From an uncultured Bacteroides sp. (GTDB lineage Bacteria; Bacteroidota; Bacteroidia; Bacteroidales; Bacteroidaceae): 14,004 nt of DNA. The stretch's first letter is position 1, and each line of letters begins with the position of its first letter. The DNA is taken from NCBI GenBank assembly GCA_900544675.1, contig UQVZ01000062.1:1-14004 (forward strand), written 5' to 3'. Under the pieces are notes generated by a model. That model worked only from the letters and a program-made list of their open reading frames with translations, was not told the DNA's origin and made no database searches. The position numbers and the translations under genes are program-made. Shown here piece by piece: positions 7,614 through 14,004 of the stretch.

Positions 7614-9887
7614 TCATACTCCCCATTTCGTAGGTTGGCTGGTCATAGTGATTTCCAGTGTGCCTCCGTTGGCGATATCCTGATGGTTCAGGAAAGGCTT
7701 GTCCAAAGGCTCACCGTTCAGGGTCGCGCTTTCAATGTACTTGTTATCTGCCGAATTATTCTTGGTGATAACCGTGAAAGTCTTTTCGCCGGGCAGGTTG
7801 ATAACCGCCTTGTCGAATATCGGACGACCGATGGAATATACGGGTTTACCCGGACATACCTGATAGAATCCGATGGAGTTCAGGATATACCATGCCGACA
7901 TCTGACCGCAGTCTTCATTGCCTGATAAGCCATCGGGAGCATTGCGGTATTGTTCTTTCAGTACACGGTCTATCAATTCCTGGGTCTGCCACGGACGTTT
8001 CACATAATTATAAAGGTGTATCACGTGATGACTCGGTTCGTTTCCATGTGCATATTGTCCGATAAGGCCGCTGATGTCAGCCGAAATCAGTTCGCCTTCG
8101 ATGGTCGAGTCGGCATTGAACAACGAATCCAGTTTGCCGATAAAGGCTTCTTCGCCTCCCATAAGTTTGACAAATCCCTCTACATCTTGCGGCACGAACC
8201 ATAGCCATTGCCAAGCATTACCTTCGCAATAGTCATCGTTCCGGTGGTTCGAAGCTTTGGGGTTGAACGGTGTACGCCAGTTGCCGTTCGAGTCCAGACC
8301 GCGCATGAAGCGTGTCGACGGGTCGAAATAATGCGTATAGGCTTTGGCGAACTTGGCATATTTCTGCTGGTTCTGGTAATCGCCTACCGCTTCTGCCAGG
8401 AGCGAAATGCAATAATCGTCGTATGCATATTCCAGCGCTTTAGCAACTGATTCGTTTTCCCGGTCACATGGGATATAGCCGATGGTGTTCTTGTAATATT
8501 TTGCCATAGGCATCAGATGGGGCAATACCAGCGGCGGACATTTAATGCCGGTCGTATCGTATTCAGCCGTCCGCAGGCAAGCCTTGTAAGCTTCTTGCAA
8601 GTCGAAGTCGGCAATGCCTTTCGTATAGGCATCCGCTATCAGCGAAACGGCATGATAACCTATCATGGTTCCCGTGTAGTTTCCTGCCAGCTCCCACATC
8701 GGAAGAACGCCGCCTTCCTGGCTCTTCAATATCAGCGAGCGGATGAAGTCATTGTTCAGTTTCGGGTCGATGATGGTCAGCAACGGATGTAATGCGCGGA
8801 AAGTGTCCCATAACGAGAATACCGTGTATACCGGTTTGTTCACATCGCCCTGGTGTGCTTTCAGGTCCATGCCCCAATGGCGTCCGTCCACGTCAGTAAA
8901 CAGGTTCGGGCTGATAGCGGTGTGGTAAAGGGCGGTATAGAATATTTCCTTGTTGGTTTCGTTGGTCGTGGTGATATCTATCTTCGAGAGCCAGTCGTTC
9001 CATGCGGCCTTGGCATTGTTGCGCACCAAGTCGAAGTCCCATGCCGGGATTTCCGCTTCCAGGTTCTTCTTGGCTCCTTCCGTGTCGACGGTAGAGATGC
9101 CTACTTTCACCAGCACTTGTTCATCTTTCTGGGTATCGAATTGCAGCAATACCTTGCAACGTGGTTGCACCCTGCCTTTGGCGTCGGTCAGCGTATCGCG
9201 TACAATGGTATAGGTGAACGGTTTCGAAAACTTGGCATAGAAGCTTGCCTGCTGGTCGAATGCCCAGTATTTGGTCAGTTTGCTTCCTTTGATTTCCGTA
9301 TCGCTTACTACTTCCACCTGCATGTCCAGATTGGTCTGATACTGGATGGAATAATCCATATCCAGAATGAATCCTGCTTCTTCCGAAGCTGGGAAGGTAT
9401 AGCGGTGCAATGCGGCACGTGGAGTAGAGGTCAGTTCGGCTTTTACTCCATAGCGGTCAAGGAATACCGAATAATATCCCGGTTCTGCCGTTTCATTCTC
9501 GTGGCTGAACGGAGAAGCATAAGGCAAGGTCTGACTGACATAATCTTGTGGATTATATTGCTGCTCGCCCACGGTAGGCATCAACAGGAAGTCGCCATAG
9601 TCGGCACATCCGGTTCCGCTTACGTGGTTGTGCGAGAATCCGTTCAGGGTAGAGTCTTCGTAGTAATATCCCGAACAGGCATCCCATCCGTCGATGCGTG
9701 TGTCCGGACTGGGTTGAATCATGCCGTGGGGTACTACCGGACCTGGAAATGTATGTCCGTGTCCTCCTGTTCCGATAAACGGATTGACGTATGCCGTATA
9801 GTCGGGGGCTGTAGCCTTGGGGGCACAAGCCGCCAGCATCAATGCTGCTCCTGCGCAGTAAGCTATAACGGAAAGCTTTGTTTTCAT
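7614..9887 (-). CDS. GH92 exo-alpha-mannosidase (GH92-3), lipoprotein
   Basis: GH92 enzyme of 757 aa. The N-terminus carries a lipoprotein signal with lipobox LAAC, Cys21 being the lipidated residue; the residues after Cys21 (APKATAPD) show no clear acidic surface-export signal, so a periplasm-facing membrane anchor is favoured. Motifs: AYVNPFIGTGGHGHTFPG (32-49), SHNHVSGTGCADYGD (85-99), FSLWDTFRALHPLL (357-370), DDYCEGNAWQWLW (551-563) with candidate acid Glu555, AHGNEPSHH (613-621), and GNEDCGQMSAW (656-666) with candidate base Asp659. The Trp and His-Glu residues of the BT3990-type +1 subsite are missing: SGTGC replaces the Trp region, and the loop before AHGNEP is shorter. Preference for a non-1,2 or mixed linkage is therefore possible. 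It starts 33 bp after the FecR gene, so the two are probably one transcript. Confidence 0.93.
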   Translation of the reverse strand: MKTKLSVIAYCAGAALMLAACAPKATAPDYTAYVNPFIGTGGHGHTFPGPVVPHGMIQPSPDTRIDGWDACSGYYYEDSTLNGFSHNHVSGTGCADYGDFLLMPTVGEQQYNPQDYVSQTLPYASPFSHENETAEPGYYSVFLDRYGVKAELTSTPRAALHRYTFPASEEAGFILDMDYSIQYQTNLDMQVEVVSDTEIKGSKLTKYWAFDQQASFYAKFSKPFTYTIVRDTLTDAKGRVQPRCKVLLQFDTQKDEQVLVKVGISTVDTEGAKKNLEAEIPAWDFDLVRNNAKAAWNDWLSKIDITTTNETNKEIFYTALYHTAISPNLFTDVDGRHWGMDLKAHQGDVNKPVYTVFSLWDTFRALHPLLTIIDPKLNNDFIRSLILKSQEGGVLPMWELAGNYTGTMIGYHAVSLIADAYTKGIADFDLQEAYKACLRTAEYDTTGIKCPPLVLPHLMPMAKYYKNTIGYIPCDRENESVAKALEYAYDDYCISLLAEAVGDYQNQQKYAKFAKAYTHYFDPSTRFMRGLDSNGNWRTPFNPKASNHRNDDYCEGNAWQWLWFVPQDVEGFVKLMGGEEAFIGKLDSLFNADSTIEGELISADISGLIGQYAHGNEPSHHVIHLYNYVKRPWQTQELIDRVLKEQYRNAPDGLSGNEDCGQMSAWYILNSIGFYQVCPGKPVYSIGRPIFDKAVINLPGEKTFTVITKNNSADNKYIESATLNGEPLDKPFLNHQDIANGGTLEITMTSQPTKWGV

Positions 9888-9920
9888 AATATGATTAAGT
9901 TAGAGTTAGTATATTACATC

Positions 9921-10910
9921 TTATTTTCCTGACGAAATGAATATCGTTCCTTGATTTATCTTGTAATCGATATGCATCGCGTTTTTCAGTATTTTCATCA
10001 CTTCTTCTATCGTCTCTTTCTTTTGCAGCACACCCGAATAGGTAGCTGTCCGGTCGATGTCCGGCGAAAGGATAATATCTACGCCATACAGTTTTTCCAG
10101 CACTTCTGCTATGCGGAATGCGTCTGCCTGATCCAGCGGTATCAGGTTGTCATGCCATACAGCGTCTACTACCGCGTCGGTCTGCGATACTTTCATGCTC
10201 CGTGTCGTCAGGTTCAGTTCCACTTTCTGCCCCGGCGACAAGGTGATGGCTCCTTCATTGTGGTTCCCTTCCACTTTTACCTCACCTTCTATCAGCGAAG
10301 CTTCGGCGGTTTTCTCTCCGTTCAGGCTTCTGAAGTTGAACTTGGTTCCCAACACTTGTACATCCATATTCTGGCTATGTACCCGGAAGGGTTTATGCTT
10401 GTCCTTTGTCACTTCAAAATAGGCTTCCCCGTTCAGTTGGAGTTCCCGGTGGTCTCCGGCAAATGTCTCCGGATAGTGAAGAGTCGAATTCTCGTTCAGC
10501 CATACTTTGCTGCTATCAGGCAAAACCAATGCCCGTGTCTCGCCGTTTCCGGTAGAAACCGTTATCAGTTTCTCTTGTTCGCCTTCGAGGATATGGCTGA
10601 TACCCAATCCTGTTACGGTAATGAGTGCGGCGATGGCGGCAACATATTTCCATTTTCTTTTTAGCAGTGGAAAAATCTTCCGGCTTTCACCTTCTGTTTC
10701 CAGGCGTGACATCAGTTCGCCTTCTGCGTTTTTGAGGGCTGTTTCATTATATAGTGATTCTTCTTTTCCTAAATAGAAAAGTTCTTCCCATTTGAAGAAA
10801 AGCGATTCGTGTTCTTTCGATTCATTCACCCACTTCATTACAGCCCGTTTTTCTTCGGGCGTGCACTCGTTACGAAAGAAGCGCATGATTGTTTCATAAT
10901 TCACTCTCAT
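9921..10910 (-). CDS. FecR-family anti-sigma factor with C-terminal DUF4974 region
   Basis: Single-pass inner-membrane anti-sigma factor of 329 aa, the usual size in Bacteroidales. The cytoplasmic N-terminal part (1-85), starting MRVNYETIMRFF with CTPEEKRAVMKWVN at 16-29, should bind the ECF sigma factor. One transmembrane segment lies near 89-107. The periplasmic FecR domain follows, with VLPDSSKVWLNENSTLHYP (129-147), GEAYFEV (161-167) and VLGTKFNF (186-193). The C-terminal part (about 264-318, AFRIAEVLEKLYGVDI onward) matches the DUF4974/secretin-TonB-like region typical of this family. The expected partner is the ECF sigma factor encoded 2.5 kb away on the other strand, with GH92-4 between them. 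FecR proteins usually receive a signal from a TonB-dependent transducer; none is in the window. I found no consensus promoter upstream; it may be read through from GH92-4 (169-bp gap) or have its own sigma-dependent promoter. Confidence 0.92.
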   Translation of the reverse strand: MRVNYETIMRFFRNECTPEEKRAVMKWVNESKEHESLFFKWEELFYLGKEESLYNETALKNAEGELMSRLETEGESRKIFPLLKRKWKYVAAIAALITVTGLGISHILEGEQEKLITVSTGNGETRALVLPDSSKVWLNENSTLHYPETFAGDHRELQLNGEAYFEVTKDKHKPFRVHSQNMDVQVLGTKFNFRSLNGEKTAEASLIEGEVKVEGNHNEGAITLSPGQKVELNLTTRSMKVSQTDAVVDAVWHDNLIPLDQADAFRIAEVLEKLYGVDIILSPDIDRTATYSGVLQKKETIEEVMKILKNAMHIDYKINQGTIFISSGK

Positions 10911-10987
10911 TGTCTTTTTACCTAATTTCTATACCTTATTTATTACCTTACCTATTTTTACAAACAACCGAAAGCGAAAAAACACTT

Positions 10988-10999
10988 AGAACCTGTTCT
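10988..10999. promoter_or_regulatory. Short palindrome upstream of FecR gene
   Basis: AGAACCTGTTCT has perfect 5-bp arms (AGAAC and GTTCT) around CT. It lies about 78 bases upstream of the FecR start, in the gap after GH92-4. It could be an operator half-site pair or chance. A related string, GAGCCTGTTTAAATTTT, appears at 13956-13972 after the sigma gene, which hints at a dispersed element rather than an operator. Confidence 0.25.
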
Positions 11000-11021
11000 G
11001 AATTTTCATTAATGTCTGTTA

Positions 11022-11058
11022 TTTGCCAGTACCTTTACCTTTCATTCTTGCTGGCAAA
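11022..11058 (-). terminator. Hairpin after GH92-4, possible weak terminator or attenuator
   Basis: TTTGCCAG (11022-11029) pairs perfectly with CTGGCAAA (11051-11058) around a 21-base loop. It lies 21 bases past the GH92-4 stop on the minus strand. No U run follows on the minus strand, so it may only partly separate GH92-4 from the FecR operon or act on mRNA stability. The remainder of the gap, to the FecR start at 10910, contains repeated TAAGGTA-like A/T-rich text and no gene. Confidence 0.35.
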
Positions 11059-11079
11059 CAAGCTTAAAAACAGCACAGG

Positions 11080-13296
11080 TTAATACCATTTCTTGCCTGG
11101 CTGGTTACCCATTTCCATTTCCAGTGTCGCTCCTTCCAGTATTTGGCTATGCGTGATGTAGCTCTTGTCGTAAGGCTTTCCGTTCAGCTTAATCGACTGG
11201 ATGTAGCAGTTTTCCGGGCTTACGTTATGGGCAATGACGGTAAATGTTTTTTCGCCCGGCAAAGATACGGATAATTTAGGAAATATCGGGCTTCCAATCT
11301 CGTATGTTCCTGAAACAGGGTTGACTGGATAGAATCCCATGGCGCTGAATACGTACCATGCCGACATCTGTCCGCAATCTTCATTGCCGCATAGTCCGGC
11401 AGGAGTATTGGTATATAGCGTCCGCATAATCTGGCTGGCATATTGCTGGGTCTTCCAAGGTTCGCCCGCCGCGTTATACAGGTATGCCACGTGATGGCTT
11501 GGCTCGTTGCCATGAGCATATTGTCCGATCATTCCCGTGCTGAATAATGGAAGTTTGGTGGTATCAGTCGGGTGGAAGGTGAACATGCTGTCCAGCTTCT
11601 CGGTAAAGCGTTCTTTGCCTCCGGTCAGGTCGATTAAGCCTTCTATGTCATGCTGTACCGACCAGAAGTATTGCCATCCGTTGCTCTCGCAAATGTTTGG
11701 TGTATAGTCTTCGGCATCGAAATCGGCGATGAAGTCACCCTTCATGTTGCGCGGTTGCATGAACGATGTGGCGGGATTGTACACGTTCCGGTAGTTTTGC
11801 GAGCGTGTGTAAAACTCCTTGGCAATGTCTGTCTTGCCCATTTTCTCTGCCATCCGGGCGATGCAATAATCATCGAACGCATATTCCAAGGTTTTCGAAA
11901 GCGACCAGCCGTCACTGTTGTAAGGGTCGTGCATGTCGTAAGGGATGTATCCTTTTTGCTTGTAGATGCCGATGCCGCGGTATTCATCAAGGTTGGCTGT
12001 GTTTACACAGGCTTCCAGCGCTTTCTCTGCATCAAAGTCGCCGATGCCTTTCAAGTAAGCATCGACGATGACCGGTACGGCATGATAGCCTATCATCATG
12101 TCGGTCTCGCTTCCGTAGAAGTTCCATACGGGCAGGCGTCCGTTCTCTTCCCCGAAGGCAAGAAGCGATTTCACCATGTCGCCGACCCGTTCGGGTTGGG
12201 TAATGGTGAACAGGGGATGAGCCGCACGGTAGGTGTCCCACAACGAGAATGTGCTGTAATTGGTCCAGCCATCTGCCCGGTGGGTTTCCCCGTCGGGACC
12301 GTAATAAGTGCCGTCCACATCGCTGTAAATGGTAGGTGCCAGCATGCTGTGATACAGTGCCGTGTAGAAGACGGTACGTGTGTCGGCATCGGTGGTCTCT
12401 ATTTTCACCTTGCCCAGTTCGCGGTTCCAGGCGTCTTTAGCCTTTTGCAGGTAGGTATCGAAATCATTGTCGGGCGCTTCCGCTTGCAGGTTCCTGACCG
12501 CACCTTCCATGCTGGTTCCCGAAAGGGCAGTGACCAGCGTTATCTGTTCTCCTTCCTGTGTGGGGTAGTCGAAGCGTGCAAGGAGTCCTTTGTCGTAGCC
12601 TTTGTCTTCCCGCGGAACGCTTATGGTATCAATGGTCATTTGGGTGAACGGGCGGGAGAAACGTGTGCAGAAGTAAACCTTCTGGTTGCGCGCCCAGCCG
12701 TTCGAGTAGCGGTATCCGCGGATAGTTACCGAGTCAATCGCTTCGATATACGTGTCTTGCGTGGCGTCCCAGTTCATGGATTTAGCCAAATTCAAGATGA
12801 TGGCAGACTCGGCTTTCGGGAACGTGTAACGCTGGATACCGCACCGTTCGGTGGCGGTCAGTTCCACATTGATGTTGTAGTCGTCCAGTTTCACCTGGTA
12901 ATAGCCTGCGTATGCGCTTTCGTTCTCGTGCGAGAACTTGGAGTGAATGCCCAGTGGGGCTTCGGCTTCTTTATAAGGCAGGGTGACGGGCATGAATGAC
13001 ACGTCGTACAGGTCGCCTGCGCCTACTCCCGAAAGATGCGTATGGCTGAATCCGGCTATGGTGCTGTCGGGATAAAAATAGCCGGCAATGCGGTCCCATC
13101 CCGGCAGGCCATTGTCCGGGCTTAATTGCACCATGCCGAAAGGCGCCTGTGCTCCCGGGTAAGTATTGCCGGTAAAGTCGGTTCCGATAAAGGGGTTGAC
13201 ATATTGGGTATAATCTTCCGGTTCAGGTTGCTGCGTGGCGGTGCAGGCAGACAATGCAAGGACGAGTGTGTAAAAAGGAACGGCTTTCAGTCTCAT
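11080..13296 (-). CDS. GH92 exo-alpha-mannosidase (GH92-4), lipoprotein
   Basis: GH92 enzyme of 738 aa from the ATG at 13296. An in-frame ATG at 13329 would add MNINSNSNTNI, a low-complexity stretch in front of a complete lipoprotein signal, so the downstream start is preferred. The lipobox is LSAC with Cys18, followed by TATQQPEPED, whose acidic residues could favour surface export but do not match a clear signal. Motifs: QYVNPFIGT (31-39), SHTHLSGVGAGD (84-95), FSLWDTYRAAHPLF (350-363), NICESNGWQYFW (534-545) with candidate acid Glu537, AHGNEPSHH (594-602) and GNEDCGQMSAW (637-647) with candidate base Asp640. The acid motif reads CESNGW rather than the more usual CEGNAW of GH92-3, and SGVGAGD replaces SGTGCAD. 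The BT3990-type Trp and His-Glu are absent. It is divergent from the ECF sigma gene, with 124 bp between the starts. Linkage specificity cannot be told. Confidence 0.92.
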   Translation of the reverse strand: MRLKAVPFYTLVLALSACTATQQPEPEDYTQYVNPFIGTDFTGNTYPGAQAPFGMVQLSPDNGLPGWDRIAGYFYPDSTIAGFSHTHLSGVGAGDLYDVSFMPVTLPYKEAEAPLGIHSKFSHENESAYAGYYQVKLDDYNINVELTATERCGIQRYTFPKAESAIILNLAKSMNWDATQDTYIEAIDSVTIRGYRYSNGWARNQKVYFCTRFSRPFTQMTIDTISVPREDKGYDKGLLARFDYPTQEGEQITLVTALSGTSMEGAVRNLQAEAPDNDFDTYLQKAKDAWNRELGKVKIETTDADTRTVFYTALYHSMLAPTIYSDVDGTYYGPDGETHRADGWTNYSTFSLWDTYRAAHPLFTITQPERVGDMVKSLLAFGEENGRLPVWNFYGSETDMMIGYHAVPVIVDAYLKGIGDFDAEKALEACVNTANLDEYRGIGIYKQKGYIPYDMHDPYNSDGWSLSKTLEYAFDDYCIARMAEKMGKTDIAKEFYTRSQNYRNVYNPATSFMQPRNMKGDFIADFDAEDYTPNICESNGWQYFWSVQHDIEGLIDLTGGKERFTEKLDSMFTFHPTDTTKLPLFSTGMIGQYAHGNEPSHHVAYLYNAAGEPWKTQQYASQIMRTLYTNTPAGLCGNEDCGQMSAWYVFSAMGFYPVNPVSGTYEIGSPIFPKLSVSLPGEKTFTVIAHNVSPENCYIQSIKLNGKPYDKSYITHSQILEGATLEMEMGNQPGKKWY

Positions 13297-13366
13297 AATA
13301 TTAGTGTTTGAGTTTGAGTTTATATTCATGAATAAAACAAGTATTAAGAGAAAAACACTTATTTCG

Positions 13367-13397
13367 TTTGTTCATTTCTTTCATTTGGTTAATTTTG
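13367..13397 (+). promoter_or_regulatory. Bacteroides housekeeping-type promoter of the ECF sigma gene
   Basis: TTTG at 13367-13370, a spacer of exactly 19 bases, and TAATTTTG at 13390-13397 match the known Bacteroidales -33/-7 consensus TTTG and TAnnTTTG. Transcription would start a few bases after 13397, leaving a leader of about 20 bases before the ATG at 13421. This places the promoter inside the longer open frame that begins at 13304 and so supports the shorter sigma protein. No match to this consensus was seen for GH92-4 on the other strand, consistent with a sigma-dependent promoter there. Confidence 0.7.
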
Positions 13398-13420
13398 CAT
13401 TATGCTTTATTTCAAACCGA

Positions 13421-13954
13421 ATGATGAAAGAGGATTTTGAAGTGACATACAAAGTGCTGTTCCGGCGTTATTATGCGGGGCTGTTGTTCTATGCGACGCG
13501 CCTGGTGGGAGAAGATGATGCCGAAGATATTGTACAGGATGTGTTTGTCGAGCTTTGGCGGAGGCAGGATTCCGTCGAGGTAGGCGACCAAATCCAGGCG
13601 TTCTTGTACCGTTCGGTCTATACCAAAGCTGTCAACCTGTTGAAGCATAAAGCCGTGGCAGACAGCTACAATGCGGAAGCGGTCGAGTTTTATCAGAAGA
13701 AGCTGGACTATTACCAGCCCGACCATACGGACGTAATCAGCCGGATAGAGAACCGCGAATTACGTTCGGAGTTGTACCGTGCCATTGACGGATTGCCCGA
13801 CAAGTGCCGGGAGGTGTTCAAGCTGAGTTATCTGCACGACATGAAGAACAAGGATATCGCCGATGTGATGGGCATTTCCCTGCGTACGGTCGAGGCGCAC
13901 ATGTACAAGGCATTGAAGTTCCTTCGTGACCGGTTGAAGAATCTGCGCTTTTAA
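13421..13954 (+). CDS. ECF RNA polymerase sigma factor, Bacteroidetes type
   Basis: Extracytoplasmic-function sigma factor of about 177 aa, typical of the family. Tandem ATGs at 13421 and 13424 are equally good starts. The frame is open back to 13304, but the extra 39 residues are hydrophobic, unlike any sigma N-terminus, and contain the promoter, so they are excluded. The sigma-2 domain spans about residues 5-73, with AEDIVQDVFVELWRR (34-48) for core binding and -10 recognition. The sigma-4 domain spans about 113-173, with LPDKCREVFKLSYLHDMKNK (125-144) and a helix-turn-helix in DIADVMGISLRTVEAHMYKA (145-164). Its likely antagonist is the FecR protein encoded on the opposite strand 2.5 kb away. 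Likely targets are the minus-strand mannosidase genes, including the divergent GH92-4; this is inference from proximity. Confidence 0.93.
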   Translation: MMKEDFEVTYKVLFRRYYAGLLFYATRLVGEDDAEDIVQDVFVELWRRQDSVEVGDQIQAFLYRSVYTKAVNLLKHKAVADSYNAEAVEFYQKKLDYYQPDHTDVISRIENRELRSELYRAIDGLPDKCREVFKLSYLHDMKNKDIADVMGISLRTVEAHMYKALKFLRDRLKNLRF

Positions 13955-14004
13955 GAGCCTGTTTAAATTTTGCTCAGGTTTATTTTGAGAATTGTTTTCG
14001 AGGA
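13955..14004. other. Non-coding tail after the sigma gene, possible dispersed repeat end
   Basis: The last 50 bases hold no gene. They contain nested short complementary pairs (GAGC with GCTC, CCTG with CAGG, CTCA with TGAG) and the string GAGCCTGTTTAAATTTT, which resembles GAACCTGTTCTGAATTTT at 10989-11006. This could be the edge of an insertion sequence or a dispersed repeat continuing beyond the window. There is no U run to make it a clear terminator. Confidence 0.3.

Noticed and set aside
7453..7683. A 76-codon open frame and a 119-codon overlapping frame on the + strand through the repeat.
   Set aside because: The predicted peptide simply repeats the DNA pattern (Cys, Gln, Tyr, Asn, Val), and the frames run into the antisense of GH92-3. 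No start signal or family resemblance is seen.
11650..12999. A 449-codon + strand open frame opposite GH92-4, and similar long ones at 5233-6480, 1415-2230 and 8853-9932.
   Set aside because: They lie antisense to clear GH92 genes, show no recognisable domain, and are explained by codon bias of the real genes.
13297..13329. An upstream start for GH92-4 adding MNINSNSNTNI.
   Set aside because: It would put a polar low-complexity stretch in front of a complete lipoprotein signal peptide. The ATG at 13296 gives a normal signal.
13304..13420. An upstream start for the sigma gene adding 39 residues.
   Set aside because: The added part is hydrophobic, unlike a sigma factor N-terminus, and overlaps the predicted promoter, so it would not be in the transcript.

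Overview
The window looks like a chromosomal segment of a gut Bacteroidales (Bacteroides or Phocaeicola type). It encodes several exo-alpha-mannosidases of family GH92, a FecR-type anti-sigma factor with a C-terminal DUF4974 region, and an ECF sigma factor whose upstream region has an exact Bacteroides-style promoter (TTTG, 19 bp, TAATTTTG). The species cannot be fixed from the sequence alone.

Layout. Positions 1-101 hold the 3' end of a 5S rRNA and a strong intrinsic terminator on the + strand, so an rRNA operon ends here. A convergent minus-strand gene series follows, read right to left: GH92-4 (lipoprotein, 13296-11080), FecR anti-sigma (10910-9921), GH92-3 (lipoprotein, 9887-7614), a 206-bp gap filled by a degenerate repeat that folds back on itself, GH92-2 (7407-5128), an MFS transporter (5119-3749), GH130 mannoside phosphorylase (3698-2727), a hairpin, and GH92-1 (2629-374). 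The ECF sigma gene (13421-13954) is divergent from GH92-4, and the window ends just after it.

How the genes may work together (inference). Secreted GH92 enzymes strip alpha-linked mannose from high-mannose N-glycan or similar mannosides outside the cytoplasm. The MFS protein carries a small product such as Man-beta-1,4-GlcNAc across the inner membrane. The signal-less GH130 enzyme then cleaves it with phosphate to alpha-mannose-1-phosphate plus GlcNAc. The ECF sigma/FecR pair is the likely regulator. Unusually for a Bacteroidales glycan locus, no SusC/SusD pair and no endo-glycosidase lies in the window, and a GH92 gene separates the sigma and anti-sigma genes.

The most informative protein detail is that GH92-2 alone carries the Trp and His-Glu residues matching the +1 subsite recalled for the alpha-1,2-mannosidase BT3990. 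The other three lack them and probably differ in linkage preference. I found no clear evidence of a wholly new system. The best leads are the subsite split among the GH92 paralogues, the split sigma/anti-sigma pair without SusC/D, and the inverted intergenic repeat.
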